A DNA stretch of 64,000 nt from Nocardia alba NBRC 108234. Lineage in GTDB: Bacteria > Actinomycetota > Actinomycetes > Mycobacteriales > Mycobacteriaceae. The DNA is taken from NCBI RefSeq assembly GCF_001612665.1, contig NZ_BDAX01000001.1, positions 124,001-188,000 on the forward strand, given 5' to 3'. The notes beneath the pieces are model-generated. The model was not told the DNA's origin. It made no database searches and was given only the letters and a program-made list of their open reading frames with translations. Positions 1 to 9,438 of the stretch are shown one piece after another (within the stretch, counting starts at the first letter, position 1; each line of letters opens with the position of its first letter). The position numbers and the translations under genes are program-made.

Positions 1-455
1 CGGCAGGGGTGTCGGTCAGGTAGCCCTGGCGAAGATTCAACCCTGTCCAGTGGTTGTACCGAACAGGGTCGACCTGTATTCAGCTCACCTTGCCGGATTC
101 CGGGTAGAACGGTCACCTGGTCGTATAATCCACTCCACTGAAACTAATTGTGGATATGGCCTCGTTGTCGGCCTGACAGCACGAATTTTCTTGGTGAAAC
201 GCAGATTCTGGCCGATGCGCGGAGCTGCGTCGGGTTCGGTAGTGGCATCTGTGCGCCGGTGGATTTCGGTCGAGTCGCAGGGGAACGAATGCATTCCACG
301 CGTAGACGTTTCCGACGTCGGGTCGGTCGAGCGAGACATGTCGACAACATCACCCGGCGAGCTGGGGGGTGGGGCGGGCTCGGCCCGGTAGCCGAGGGTT
401 CGGCGGCCTCGGTACCCGTGGCATTCGGGGCAGTTACATGGAGCGGGGCGAGCGG
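1..455. other. Left-edge intergenic region, no gene seen
   Basis: Several overlapping open frames cross this stretch on both strands, but none reads like a protein: they are rich in Arg, Ser and Gly with no domain and no ribosome binding site. It is probably the upstream region of the hydrolase gene that begins at 456, plus whatever ends to the left of the window. I see no clear terminator or operator. Confidence 0.5.
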
Positions 456-2162
456 ATGAGTTCCCAGGATCCCGACGCCCCCACCGGCTCACGCCAGCAA
501 GACTCGTCCGCACGAGCCGAGGAGTTCGCGCCACCGGCTTCCCGAGGTCGGGGATTGTCTTTCAGCGGGGCAGTGGGGGCCTCGGTGTTGGTGTGGTTGT
601 CGCTGACGCCGTCGCTGCTGCCGAGAGGACCGCTGTTCCAAGGCATCGTCACCGGCGCCGCGGCCGCCTTCGGATATGCCCTCGGCCTCGCGGTCGCCGC
701 CCTGATGCGGTGGATGCTGCAGCGACCGCGTCGGCCGACGCCGTCGGTGGCGTGGTGGGCGTTGGCCGTCGTGGTCTGCCTCGGATCGGTCGCGGTGCTG
801 GCCTGGTACGGCGATTGGCAGAGTGATCTGCGTTCGCTGATGGGGGTGAACGGACTTGCCTGGCACGCCTATCCGATCATCGTGGCGATCGCCGTTGTCG
901 TGTTCGCGGTGTTGATCGCGGTAGCGCGGCTGTGCTCGGCGATGTCGAGAGGAGTCGGTGGACTGTTGGCCCGGGTGATGCCGACGCGCGTCGCGGCGGT
1001 GCTCGGCGGTGTGCTGGTGGCCGCCGTCGCTGTCGCCGCGGTGAACGGGTTGGTCGCGGACGTGGCGATGTCGATGCTCAACGAGACCTTCAAGGCCGTG
1101 AACCAGGAGAGCTCGCCCGATACCGAGGAGCCCGTTGTCGCGGAGCGTTCCGGTGGTCCCGGCTCACTGGTGACGTGGGAATCGCTGGGCAGACAGGGCC
1201 GAATCTTCGTGTCGAGTGGTCCCACCGCGAACGAACTCGCCGCATTCAGCGCACAGCCCGCGCGCGAGCCGATTCGTGTCTACACCGGCCTCGAATCCGC
1301 GGAGACCATCCGAGCCGAAGCGGATCTGGCCGTTGCCGAATTGCGTCGGGCCGGTGGATTCGAACGAGCGGTCCTCGGGATCGCGACCACCACCGGTACC
1401 GGGTGGATCAATGAGTCGACCGCCTCGGCGTTGGAGTATCTGGCCAACGGTGACAGCGCGTTGGTGAGTATGCAGTACTCCTACCTGCCCAGTTGGTTGT
1501 CGTTCCTCGTCGATCAGGAGCGCGCTCGACAGGCCGGGCAGGCATTGTTCGAGGCGGTGCACGCCGAGTGGGACCTCATGCCGGTCGATCGTCGGCCGAA
1601 ACTGGTGGTTTTCGGGGAGAGCCTCGGCTCTTTCGGCGGTGAGGCGGCGTTCTCCGGCATTCAGGACATGGCGGCCCGTACCGACGGCGTCCTGTTCGTC
1701 GGTCCCACCGCCACCAATCCGGTGTGGCGCGACGCCACCGCACGACGCGACCCCGGCTCCCCGCAGTGGCTGCCGATCTACCGTGACGGGCACACCGTTC
1801 GATTCGTCGCCGACACACCGGATCTCGCCCGCCCCGGCACCGAGTGGCCCGCACCCCGAGTGGTCTATCTCCAGCATGCCTCCGACCCGATCACCTGGTG
1901 GACGCCGGGACTGCTCTTCCAGAAACCTGACTGGCTGCGCGAGGAACGCGGACGCGATGTCTTGCCGAGTACCCGCTGGATCCCGGTGGTGACGTTTCTG
2001 CAGGTGTCGGCGGACATGGCGGTGGCGGTCGATGTGCCGGACGGGCACGGCCACACTTTCCAGGCCGATATCGCCGATGCCTGGGCCGCGATCCTGTCGC
2101 CGGCCGGCTGGACCGTCGCCGACACCGAGCGGTTACGACAGATCCTGCGTGGTGACGAGTGA
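456..2162 (+). CDS. Membrane-anchored alpha/beta-hydrolase of unknown substrate
   Basis: A protein of 568 residues. The N-terminal 220 residues hold several hydrophobic segments separated by short basic loops, and the C-terminal 330 residues form a serine-hydrolase-like domain with a nucleophile elbow GESLGS. This matches the actinobacterial two-part family (alpha/beta-hydrolase N-terminal membrane domain plus catalytic domain), whose substrate is not known; a lipid or cell-envelope ester is an inference. The ATG at 456 follows a purine-rich GGAGCGGGGCGAGCGG. An in-frame ATG at 438 adds six residues and cannot be excluded. The LapA-like gene follows after 28 bp on the same strand and may be co-transcribed. 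Confidence 0.75.
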   Translation: MSSQDPDAPTGSRQQDSSARAEEFAPPASRGRGLSFSGAVGASVLVWLSLTPSLLPRGPLFQGIVTGAAAAFGYALGLAVAALMRWMLQRPRRPTPSVAWWALAVVVCLGSVAVLAWYGDWQSDLRSLMGVNGLAWHAYPIIVAIAVVVFAVLIAVARLCSAMSRGVGGLLARVMPTRVAAVLGGVLVAAVAVAAVNGLVADVAMSMLNETFKAVNQESSPDTEEPVVAERSGGPGSLVTWESLGRQGRIFVSSGPTANELAAFSAQPAREPIRVYTGLESAETIRAEADLAVAELRRAGGFERAVLGIATTTGTGWINESTASALEYLANGDSALVSMQYSYLPSWLSFLVDQERARQAGQALFEAVHAEWDLMPVDRRPKLVVFGESLGSFGGEAAFSGIQDMAARTDGVLFVGPTATNPVWRDATARRDPGSPQWLPIYRDGHTVRFVADTPDLARPGTEWPAPRVVYLQHASDPITWWTPGLLFQKPDWLREERGRDVLPSTRWIPVVTFLQVSADMAVAVDVPDGHGHTFQADIADAWAAILSPAGWTVADTERLRQILRGDE

Positions 2163-2190
2163 ACGCCACCCCATCGAAAGGAGGACTCTG

Positions 2191-2421
2191 ATGAACGATT
2201 CCGCCGGTAAGCGGTCGGTACTGCGACGCATCTCGCCAACCCAATGGGTCGCCATCGGGTTGAGCATCCTGGCTGTCGTGTTCGTGGTGGAGAACAGAGG
2301 AAAGGTCTCCGTCGAGATCCTGTTGATCACGGTCACCTCTCCGATGTGGTTGATCCTGCTGGCGATGTTCATCGTCGGTTGGATCGCCGGAGTGCTGACC
2401 ACCCGTCGCGCCCGCAAATAG
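2191..2421 (+). CDS. Small LapA-like membrane protein
   Basis: A protein of 76 residues with two hydrophobic segments (about 18-35 and 43-63), an ENRG turn between them and a basic C-terminus. This is the pattern of the LapA/YciS domain family, small inner-membrane proteins that in E. coli help lipopolysaccharide assembly; the actinobacterial role is unknown. The start is fixed by a strong AAAGGAGGA ribosome binding site about 6 bp before the ATG. It sits 28 bp after the membrane hydrolase gene and before a strong hairpin, so it probably ends that transcript. Confidence 0.75.
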   Translation: MNDSAGKRSVLRRISPTQWVAIGLSILAVVFVVENRGKVSVEILLITVTSPMWLILLAMFIVGWIAGVLTTRRARK

Positions 2422-2449
2422 CGGTGTGCGCTCGATGGTGGTGATCATC

Positions 2450-2483
2450 GGGGCGGAACCGATATCCACCTCGGTTCCGCCCC
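2450..2483. terminator. Bidirectional hairpin terminator
   Basis: A perfect 13-bp inverted repeat, GGGGCGGAACCGA at 2450-2462 and its complement at 2471-2483, encloses an 8-nt loop. It lies between convergent genes (LapA-like on plus, exported hydrolase on minus), the expected place for a shared terminator. There is no U-tract, as is common in actinobacteria. Confidence 0.7.
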
Positions 2484-2534
2484 GACATCGCCGCCTACCG
2501 ATCGCCCTCCGTCAACCGAGTCGGCGCCTGGTCG

Positions 2535-3368
2535 CTATCGGACCGAGTTCGCGGCCTCGGTGATGGTTTCGGCGACGATGACCGGCTGGGAGACCAGAGA
2601 GGCATGCGAGGAGCTGATCTCGCGAGTGGTCGCCGCGGCACGTCCGGCCATGAATCGTTGCGCGGTCGCGGGAATCACGCGGTCGTCGCTCGAGATCAGG
2701 TACCAGTTGGGTGTGCCCGCCCACGAGGGTGCGCCGGAGGGTTCCAGATTGGCGGTCATCGCCGCCGAGTGCTGGTGGGCGTACATGTTCGCGGCGGTGT
2801 CGTCGCTGACGTCCTGGGCGAAGATGCCGTGGAAGTACGGTTCGGCGATGTAGCCGTCGATATTCTTGCCCGCCACACCGGTGGCGTCGTCCACCACCCG
2901 TACCTGCAACGCGGGCGGGAGCAGTTGGCTGCCGGGGAACCGGATCGGGTCGAGCAGACCCAGGACGAACTCGCCCTGCGCCGGTGCGAATGCCGCGATG
3001 TAGACGTTGGCTTTGACCTTGGGGTCGTGGGTGTTGGTGATGACCGCCCCACCGTAGGAGTGCCCGACGAGCACAACCGGGCCGTCGATGGTGTCGAGTA
3101 CGCCCTGCAGCGCCTGCGCGTCGTTGCTGGGTCCGCGTAGCGGGTTATCCACTACGACAACGCGATAGCCGCGTCCACGCAGCTCGGCGGCGACGCCGTC
3201 CCAGCTGGTGGCGTCGGCGAAGGCGCCGTGCACCAGAACCAGGGTGGGTTCGCCCGGATCGGCGGTCGCGAGCGCGGGGACGAACGGGCCGAGCGCGACA
3301 ACCGTCGCTGCCACGACGCTCAGTATCCGGCGTCGGCGCGGACTCGCGGCGTTGGTCGACGAAGACAT
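2535..3368 (-). CDS. Exported alpha/beta-hydrolase
   Basis: A protein of 277 residues with a cleavable signal peptide: an RRRR basic region, a hydrophobic core over about residues 15-34 and a likely cut after an Ala-rich stretch before DPGEPT. The mature part shows the oxyanion-loop motif HGAFADATSW and a nucleophile elbow GHSYGG, so it is a single-domain serine hydrolase of the salicylate-esterase/EstC-like kind. It probably acts outside the membrane; the substrate is unknown. The ATG at 3368 is chosen because it puts the basic region at the very N-terminus and has an AAAGGGTGA site upstream. A frame extending to 3425 adds residues that would bury the signal peptide. Confidence 0.75.
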   Translation of the reverse strand: MSSSTNAASPRRRRILSVVAATVVALGPFVPALATADPGEPTLVLVHGAFADATSWDGVAAELRGRGYRVVVVDNPLRGPSNDAQALQGVLDTIDGPVVLVGHSYGGAVITNTHDPKVKANVYIAAFAPAQGEFVLGLLDPIRFPGSQLLPPALQVRVVDDATGVAGKNIDGYIAEPYFHGIFAQDVSDDTAANMYAHQHSAAMTANLEPSGAPSWAGTPNWYLISSDDRVIPATAQRFMAGRAAATTREISSSHASLVSQPVIVAETITEAANSVR

Positions 3369-3433
3369 GATCAGGTCACCCTTTCGGTGGCGCTCACGGG
3401 GTGAGCGGTGGTGTGGAGGAGGCAATTCGATGG

Positions 3434-3481
3434 GGAGTCCGAGATAACCACCGCACCCGGTGGTGAACGCCCTCGGACTCC
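3434..3481. repeat. Nested inverted repeat in the 3369-3730 gap
   Basis: GGAGTCCGAG at 3434-3443 pairs with CTCGGACTCC at 3472-3481, and inside it ACCACCG at 3447-3453 pairs with CGGTGGT at 3458-3464 around a 4-nt loop. The two stems are nearly coaxial and would give a long hairpin. It lies between two minus-strand hydrolase genes, so it may be a terminator for the upstream one or a 5' structure of the downstream one. I see no gene in the rest of the 360-bp gap. Confidence 0.5.
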
Positions 3482-3730
3482 GACAGCAGACGGACGCGAG
3501 CGCGGTCGTGACTCGAGCGGCGATCAGAACCGCACCCGGATCCAGCGGTGCGAGTCGGCGGGCGACGTGCTCGAGTCCCCGAAATTACACGGAGTCGCCC
3601 GTTGTCCAGCCCGCGACATGCGGTCGGATCGGCGCGGATGTTCCCCCGTCCAGCACGTTGAGAGCGGGCGGCTCGCCGCTGTCGGCGAGCCGCACACCCG
3701 GGCCGGTGACCGCTCCTGCGCCTGCGGAAA

Positions 3731-4549
3731 TCAGGTCGCCGAGTGGCGCAGCGACCAATCGAGTGCGTAGTCGGCGATCTCCTCCCACCCGTCCTGGCTC
3801 ACCAGCCGGTGCGTGCGGTCGGGGAACTCCACCTGCTCGACCAGCGCGGTGCCCTGCGCGTACTTGCGCAGCGTGGCCTTCTGGATGGCGGGTGGCGCGA
3901 CGTGGTCGATGCCACCGGAGATGAGCAGCAGCGGCGCCCGGTCCGCTTTGCGGAAGTCGACGGCGGTGATGCCCGACTTCTGCTTCGGCAGCGACAGCAC
4001 GCCTTCGAAGAAGACCCGATTGGACGAATTGACCGCGCTGGCCTCCCATTCCCGGTCGGAATCGGCGCGGCTGAGATCGTTGCCGAACGTGTAGTGGAAA
4101 TGCCCGGCCGAGATCGGGCTGGCTTTGCCGGACCCGAACGGATTCGACAAAATCGGCAGACCCGTGCGCAATGTCGAAAACGGCAGTGTCAGAACGCCTG
4201 CCGGTTGACCCGGCGCCACGCCGACACCGGCGATTCCGAGGCCACGATCGAGCAGCAGCTGGGTGAAGATCCCGCCGAACGAATGGCCCATGATGATGGG
4301 CCGCTCGGGTAGCGCGGTGATGAGATCGGCGTAGAAGTCGACGATCTCGACGATGCCGACGCCTTCGAGCGGGCCCGGATCCGCGCGAACCTCGGCGGGG
4401 GTGCGGTCACCGATGCCGGGCCACCCCTCGGCGATGACCTGGTGGCCGAGGTCGCGGTAGCGGTTCGCCCAGGTGTCCCAGCTCCGGGGTGTCATCCAGA
4501 GTCCGTGGATCAAGACGATCGGTGGTTTGCCGGTCTTCGGCTGGTTCAT
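3731..4549 (-). CDS. Alpha/beta-hydrolase
   Basis: A cytoplasmic protein of 272 residues with an HGLWMTPRSWD oxyanion region near residue 15, nucleophile elbow GHSFGG near residue 90, a late Asp in the segment ISGGIDHVAPP and a late His in DRTHRLV, which together complete a Ser-Asp-His triad. No signal peptide is visible. It lies 22 bp downstream of the chloroperoxidase-like hydrolase on the same strand and probably shares its transcript and the control of the LuxR regulator further upstream. The substrate is unknown. Confidence 0.75.
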   Translation of the reverse strand: MNQPKTGKPPIVLIHGLWMTPRSWDTWANRYRDLGHQVIAEGWPGIGDRTPAEVRADPGPLEGVGIVEIVDFYADLITALPERPIIMGHSFGGIFTQLLLDRGLGIAGVGVAPGQPAGVLTLPFSTLRTGLPILSNPFGSGKASPISAGHFHYTFGNDLSRADSDREWEASAVNSSNRVFFEGVLSLPKQKSGITAVDFRKADRAPLLLISGGIDHVAPPAIQKATLRKYAQGTALVEQVEFPDRTHRLVSQDGWEEIADYALDWSLRHSAT

Positions 4550-4571
4550 GTCGGTGTTCTCCGTTCGGTGA

Positions 4572-5399
4572 TCAGGACTGGATGAAGTCGAGAAGGTCCT
4601 GGGACAGTCGCTGTTTCTCGGTGTCGGGCAGTGCGTGCCCGGCGCCTTCGTACACGGTCAGTTCCGCACCGTCGAGGAGCTTCGCCGAGCGCAGGCCACC
4701 GACTTCGATGGGCACGATCTGGTCGTCGTCGCCGTGGATGACCAGGGCAGGCACGGTGATCTCGGCGAGGTCGCCCCGGAAGTCGGTGGCCGAGAACGCG
4801 GCGATGCATTCGTAGGCGCCGCGATGGCCCGACGCGAGTCCCTGCGACCAGAATGCGTCACGCATGCCCTGCGGGATGTCGCCACGCCGGTTGTGCCCGA
4901 AGAACGGGCCGTCGGCGAGGTCGCGGTACAGCTGTGCGCGGCAGGCACGTTCGCCCGCGCGGATCGCGTCGAACACCTCGATCGGCAAACCCTCGGGGTT
5001 GTCGTCGGTACGCGTCATGAACGGCGGCACTGCCGAGACAAGGACGAGTTTCGCGACTCGCGACGACCCGTGGCGAGCGATATAGCGCACCACTTCGCCA
5101 CCGCCGGTCGAATGCCCGACCAGCGTGACACCGGTCAGGTCGAGGGTGTCGAGCAGGGTCGCGAGATCATCGGCGTAGGTGTCCATGTCGTTGCCGTTCC
5201 AGGACTGGCTGGAGCGGCCGTGGCCACGGCGGTCATGCGCGATGACCCGACACCCGTGCTCGGCGAGGAAGAGCGCTTGGCTTTCCCAGGCATCGGAATT
5301 CAGCGGCCAACCGTGGCTCAGCAGAACGGCGCGACCCTCGACCGGGCCCCAGTCCTTGTAGAAGATCTGTATTCCGTCATCGGTGGTGATCGTGGGCAT
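4572..5399 (-). CDS. Alpha/beta-hydrolase, cofactor-free haloperoxidase type
   Basis: A protein of 275 residues. It has [12 protein letters not shown] for the oxyanion hole, [11 protein letters not shown], the elbow [12 protein letters not shown] and the stretch [11 protein letters not shown]. These are hallmarks of the non-haem chloroperoxidase/bromoperoxidase branch of alpha/beta-hydrolases. In vivo these proteins are esterases or perhydrolases and halogenation is a side reaction. The ATG at 5399 has GGAGG about 6 bp upstream; the frame runs further but the extension has no family similarity. It lies 95 bp after the LuxR regulator gene on the same strand. Confidence 0.8.
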   Translation of the reverse strand: MPTITTDDGIQIFYKDWGPVEGRAVLLSHGWPLNSDAWESQALFLAEHGCRVIAHDRRGHGRSSQSWNGNDMDTYADDLATLLDTLDLTGVTLVGHSTGGGEVVRYIARHGSSRVAKLVLVSAVPPFMTRTDDNPEGLPIEVFDAIRAGERACRAQLYRDLADGPFFGHNRRGDIPQGMRDAFWSQGLASGHRGAYECIAAFSATDFRGDLAEITVPALVIHGDDDQIVPIEVGGLRSAKLLDGAELTVYEGAGHALPDTEKQRLSQDLLDFIQS

Positions 5400-5494
5400 T
5401 TCGGCCTCCTGACGAACGCGCGTGTGGTGCACTGTGCTCAGCATCGGCGATCGCCGACCCTGCGCGAACCACGTATCGCACGTGGTCGTTGCGC

Positions 5495-8290
5495 TCAGCG
5501 ACCAGGTGGCAACCGATCCCGGAGTTGGCGGCGCGAGGAAATATCCAGTTTGCGAAAGACTTTGCGCAGGTGGTAGTCGACGGTGTTGGTACTGAGGAAC
5601 ATGGTGGCGGCGATTTCGGCGTTGGTATGGCCTGCCGCCGCCGACGCCGCGACCTCTGCCTCCCGCGCGGTGAGCTGGGTCAGATCGGGCGCGCCGGCGA
5701 CGGGCGTCGCCTCGCCGAGAGCGTTGAGCTCACGCGCTGCTCGGTCGGCGAAGGACACCGCCCCGAATCGGGTGAGTCCCGCAGCGGCGGTGCGCAAATG
5801 GACCTTGGCGTCGGCACGCCTGCGCTGCCGACGCAACCACTCGCCGTACAGCAGATGGGTGCGGTACAGGTCGATGGGGGTGTCGGTCGCGGTCAGCGCG
5901 GCGATGGCGGCCAGGTAGCGCTTCTCGGCATCATCGGTCGACGCGACCAACGCCGAGCACCGCAATGCGACGCCCTGCGCCCACGGTGAGCCGATGATGT
6001 CGGCGAATTCACTGAATTCGGTGGCGACCCGCGCGGCATCGGCGGCGCGGCCGGTGCGGGCGGCCGCTTCGACGTATTCGGGAAGCTGGTGCGGTGAGAC
6101 CTGGTGGAAGCGCTCGGCCTCGTACGGCGCCAGCAGCGCGTAAGCGTCCTGATAGCGCCCCTCGGCCAGGTCGCGAATCGCCAGCGCGTTGATCGAGGCT
6201 GTGTGCGCACCGCCGAAACCCGCGGCGAGAGTGCGCTCGGCGACCTGCACGACCACCGCCGTCGGCGCTCCCGTCCAAGCCAGATAGGCGCCGTTGACGA
6301 CGTGTTCGGCCGGATATCCCATCGCCTGGCGCAACTCGCGTACCCGCGCGACTGCCCGGCCCGAGGCCAGGACATCGCCGCGGTCGAGGTCGGTCAGCGA
6401 ACGCATCCACAGCAGGGCATCCAACTCGCGCAGGCTGCCCGACTCGGTGGCGACGCGCTCGCCACGATCGAGCCAGTTGTCGCGGGCACCCGCATCCCAC
6501 AGCGCGCTCGTCAAGACCACCCCCGCGATGGTGAACTCCAGCACTCGACGATCGTCGAGGTCTGCCAGCTCCCGAACCGCAGCCCGGATGGGGGCGACTG
6601 CCTCGCTCCACGGATCCAGGATCAGGGCGCCGAGTCCGAGCAGGACCGCGCGGGTGCTCGGTTCGGCGTCGTTCGCGGCGGCGCGCATCCGCCGACCGAT
6701 CTCGACTCTGACCTCGGCGGCAGCCAATCGCTCCGCGACATTGGCCGCGTCGAAGGCCCGCAGCAGGGCGAGATGCTCGCGCCCCGCATCGCGGCCGTGG
6801 AACAGGTCCGCCGCCGCCGACAGTTGGTCGGCCGCGAGCGGAACAGCGCCCGGCTCGCCGAGGAAATTCGCCAGTGACGCGCGCACGAACAGCCACCGTC
6901 CGCCCGCGACCGGATCGAGGGCATCGGGGGCGGGGATGCGATCGGTCAGGTCGAACGCGAATCGTCCGGCTCCGGCCTCGGAGGCCGATTCGGCGGCGGC
7001 GAGCAGGCGATCGTCGCGCAGTGCGGGATCCTCGCTCAACTCGGCCGCGCGGGCGAGCAGGCTCGCCCTGGCGATCAACCCACCCCGGCGGCCGGCACGG
7101 TGCGCCGCATCGACCAGCCGCCGCGCAACCGCATCGTCTGGGCGCGCGATCGCCGCGGCGGCATGCCATGCCCCGATGTCGACCAACCCCGCCGCGTCAG
7201 CCGCGCGGGCGAGGGCGTCGTGTACGCGCCGTCGCGCGGCGGCCGTCGCGGCGCCGTACACGGCCGCCCGCACCAGCGGATGTCGAAAGGTCACGGCACC
7301 GTCGATAACGACCAATCCGGCGATATCGGCTGCCTCCCCGGCATTTTCGTCGATGTCTAGCAACGCGCACGCGCGGTCGACCAGCTTGAGATCGCCCGCT
7401 GATTCCGCGGCGGCCACCAGAATCCAGTCCTGGCACGCCTCGGGCAGGAGCGCGACCTTGCGCCGATAGAACTGTTCCATGCGGTTGCCCGCGCCCGTCG
7501 GGGAGGGAAGGAAGGACGAATCCGTGAGCTGGCGCGCGGTGAACTCACGTGCCAAGTCGGTCAGGACGAGTGGATTCCCCCCGACCGCGTCGACAACACC
7601 CGCCGCCACTCGCGGCTCGAGCTCATCGCCGAATGCCGAGGTCAGCAACTCGATGGCAGCGGGGCGCGCCAATTCCTCGACGTGCAGCACCCGCACACCC
7701 GCGAGCCGCACGTCCACATCGTCGTCCTCGCGGGTGCCGAAGACCACGACCGCAGCTTCGGCATGCAGACGCCGCGCGACGAACCCCAACACGTCCAGCG
7801 ATTCTCGATCCAGCCACTGCGCGTCGTCGATCGTGCACAGCACCGAGGATCCACGACCGAGGATCGCCAGTAGCCCGAGTACCGCCCGCCCGACCAGGAA
7901 TCGGTCGGGCGCCGGACCCGGCGAAACGCCCAGCGCTACCAGCAGTGCCTCCCGTTCCGGGGTGGGCAGCTGTGCGCAATGGGCCTCGACCGAACCGACC
8001 AGACGTTGCACGCCCGAATACGGCAGGGTGGACTCGGCCTCGTAGCCGTCCGCGCGCAGGATCCGAAACCCCTGGGCGGACTCGATCGTGGATTCGATCA
8101 GCAATGACTTGCCGACTCCCGGCTCGCCCCGCAGGATCACCGCGCGACCGAGACCGTTGCGCGCGGCGGCCACGAACCCGGCGAGGCTGTCGAGTTCGCG
8201 TGCTCGTCCCAGCGGTCGGGGGTGCGCTCCGCCGATCCCCGGTCGACGCGCCGATCCGAATGCGCCACCAGTAGACACCGAACCTCCCAT
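5495..8290 (-). CDS. Large ATP-binding LuxR-family regulator (MalT/LAL type)
   Basis: A protein of 931 residues. The N-terminal part has the ATPase motif RGEPGVGKS (Walker A) and a hydrophobic strand ending [10 protein letters not shown] (Walker B). A long helical middle looks TPR-like. The C-terminal 60 residues are a LuxR helix-turn-helix starting [20 protein letters not shown] and containing [19 protein letters not shown]. Regulators of this class bind ATP and an inducer, oligomerise and activate nearby catabolic or biosynthetic genes. The start at 8290 (MGGSVSTG) is chosen because the N-terminal homology begins soon after; the longer frame to 8479 looks non-coding. It probably controls the two hydrolases downstream. 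Confidence 0.85.
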   Translation of the reverse strand: MGGSVSTGGAFGSARRPGIGGAHPRPLGRARELDSLAGFVAAARNGLGRAVILRGEPGVGKSLLIESTIESAQGFRILRADGYEAESTLPYSGVQRLVGSVEAHCAQLPTPEREALLVALGVSPGPAPDRFLVGRAVLGLLAILGRGSSVLCTIDDAQWLDRESLDVLGFVARRLHAEAAVVVFGTREDDDVDVRLAGVRVLHVEELARPAAIELLTSAFGDELEPRVAAGVVDAVGGNPLVLTDLAREFTARQLTDSSFLPSPTGAGNRMEQFYRRKVALLPEACQDWILVAAAESAGDLKLVDRACALLDIDENAGEAADIAGLVVIDGAVTFRHPLVRAAVYGAATAAARRRVHDALARAADAAGLVDIGAWHAAAAIARPDDAVARRLVDAAHRAGRRGGLIARASLLARAAELSEDPALRDDRLLAAAESASEAGAGRFAFDLTDRIPAPDALDPVAGGRWLFVRASLANFLGEPGAVPLAADQLSAAADLFHGRDAGREHLALLRAFDAANVAERLAAAEVRVEIGRRMRAAANDAEPSTRAVLLGLGALILDPWSEAVAPIRAAVRELADLDDRRVLEFTIAGVVLTSALWDAGARDNWLDRGERVATESGSLRELDALLWMRSLTDLDRGDVLASGRAVARVRELRQAMGYPAEHVVNGAYLAWTGAPTAVVVQVAERTLAAGFGGAHTASINALAIRDLAEGRYQDAYALLAPYEAERFHQVSPHQLPEYVEAAARTGRAADAARVATEFSEFADIIGSPWAQGVALRCSALVASTDDAEKRYLAAIAALTATDTPIDLYRTHLLYGEWLRRQRRRADAKVHLRTAAAGLTRFGAVSFADRAARELNALGEATPVAGAPDLTQLTAREAEVAASAAAGHTNAEIAATMFLSTNTVDYHLRKVFRKLDISSRRQLRDRLPPGR

Positions 8291-8445
8291 ATCGGGGCAT
8301 GCACCCCGAGTCACGTTGGTGAGCGTACGGTGCCGCGACCAGTCAAACTGGAACAGGCGTGCACGATTTCTAGGCTGATCGTGCGGCGCGGATCGAGTCG
8401 CGATCAGGCGGAGTTGTTCGTTCGAGTCAGTGGAAGGCGGCGTTC

Positions 8446-9429
8446 GTGGCCATCGTGTTCGACACCGGCGGGGTGGCACCTGCCGAGCGTGCCGACGCCA
8501 TCACCGCCGCGATGCAGGAAGCCTCGGCACCCTGCAACGTGGTCCACGAGAACCTGGACGGTTCCGCGCATGCGCGGTTCGCGGTGTGGGAGTTCGGTGA
8601 TGTCAACATCTTTCGCGCGGATATGTCGGGCATCCAGCTGATCCGGACACCGAAACAGATCAGGACCAGCCCGTCGCCCCTGCTGGCCATCGCGGTACAC
8701 CGCCGCAGCGCCGCCCGCTACGAGCAGAACGGCCACCAGCACGAACTCGCCGTCGGCGACCTGCACATGATGGATCTCAACGCGCCCTATGACTTCCGCT
8801 GGATGGGCGCGGGCGGGTCGACGTGCCTGCACGTTCCGCTCGATCAACTCGATCTCCCGATCGAACGCATCCGCCGCGCCGCGCCGCACCTTTCGCGCAG
8901 TCCGTTCTACCGACTCGTCGCCGGTCATATCACCGAAATGACCAGGCAGGCAGACCGGCTCAGCGCCGACCCGACCGCCCGCCTGACCGGCTCGGCCAGC
9001 GTCGACCTGATTCGTGGGCTACTGCTGTCGACCAGCGAACCGGAATACCGAGACGGCGCGGTCATTCCCTCGCAGATCATGCTCGCCGAGATCCGGGGCT
9101 ACGTGCGACGAAATCTCGCCGACCCCGATCTCGACGCCGCGCGCATCGCCCGCGCCCTCAACATCTCGGTGCGCCTGCTGTACAAGACCTGCGCCGCCGC
9201 CGATTACAGCCTCGCCCAATGGATCATCAGCCAGCGCCTCGACCGAATTCGCGACGACCTCACTCGACCTCACCTTCGTCACCAATCGATCGCGGTGATC
9301 GCCCTGCGCTGGGGATTCCGCGACCCGTCGCACTTCGCGCGGCGCTTCCGCGCCACCTACGGGGTGACTCCTCGTGAGTGGCGCCGCACCACCACCGAGG
9401 ACGGCGGCCACGCGGCACCGCGCGCCTGA
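8446..9429 (+). CDS. AraC-family transcriptional regulator
   Basis: A protein of 327 residues starting at GTG. The N-terminal 200 residues resemble the AraC ligand-binding domain of the AraC_binding_2 type, with a core hydrophobic region followed by GDLHMMDLNAPYDFRW. The C-terminal 100 residues are a double helix-turn-helix, with ARALNISVRLLYKTC for the first and WGFRDPSHFARRFRATYG for the second, the second being the usual AraC signature. It is transcribed away from the LuxR regulator; the 155-bp gap holds both promoters. The regulated genes are not clear; the hydrolases are one option. Confidence 0.85.
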   Translation: MAIVFDTGGVAPAERADAITAAMQEASAPCNVVHENLDGSAHARFAVWEFGDVNIFRADMSGIQLIRTPKQIRTSPSPLLAIAVHRRSAARYEQNGHQHELAVGDLHMMDLNAPYDFRWMGAGGSTCLHVPLDQLDLPIERIRRAAPHLSRSPFYRLVAGHITEMTRQADRLSADPTARLTGSASVDLIRGLLLSTSEPEYRDGAVIPSQIMLAEIRGYVRRNLADPDLDAARIARALNISVRLLYKTCAAADYSLAQWIISQRLDRIRDDLTRPHLRHQSIAVIALRWGFRDPSHFARRFRATYGVTPREWRRTTTEDGGHAAPRA

Positions 9430-9438
9430 CCGGTCGGG

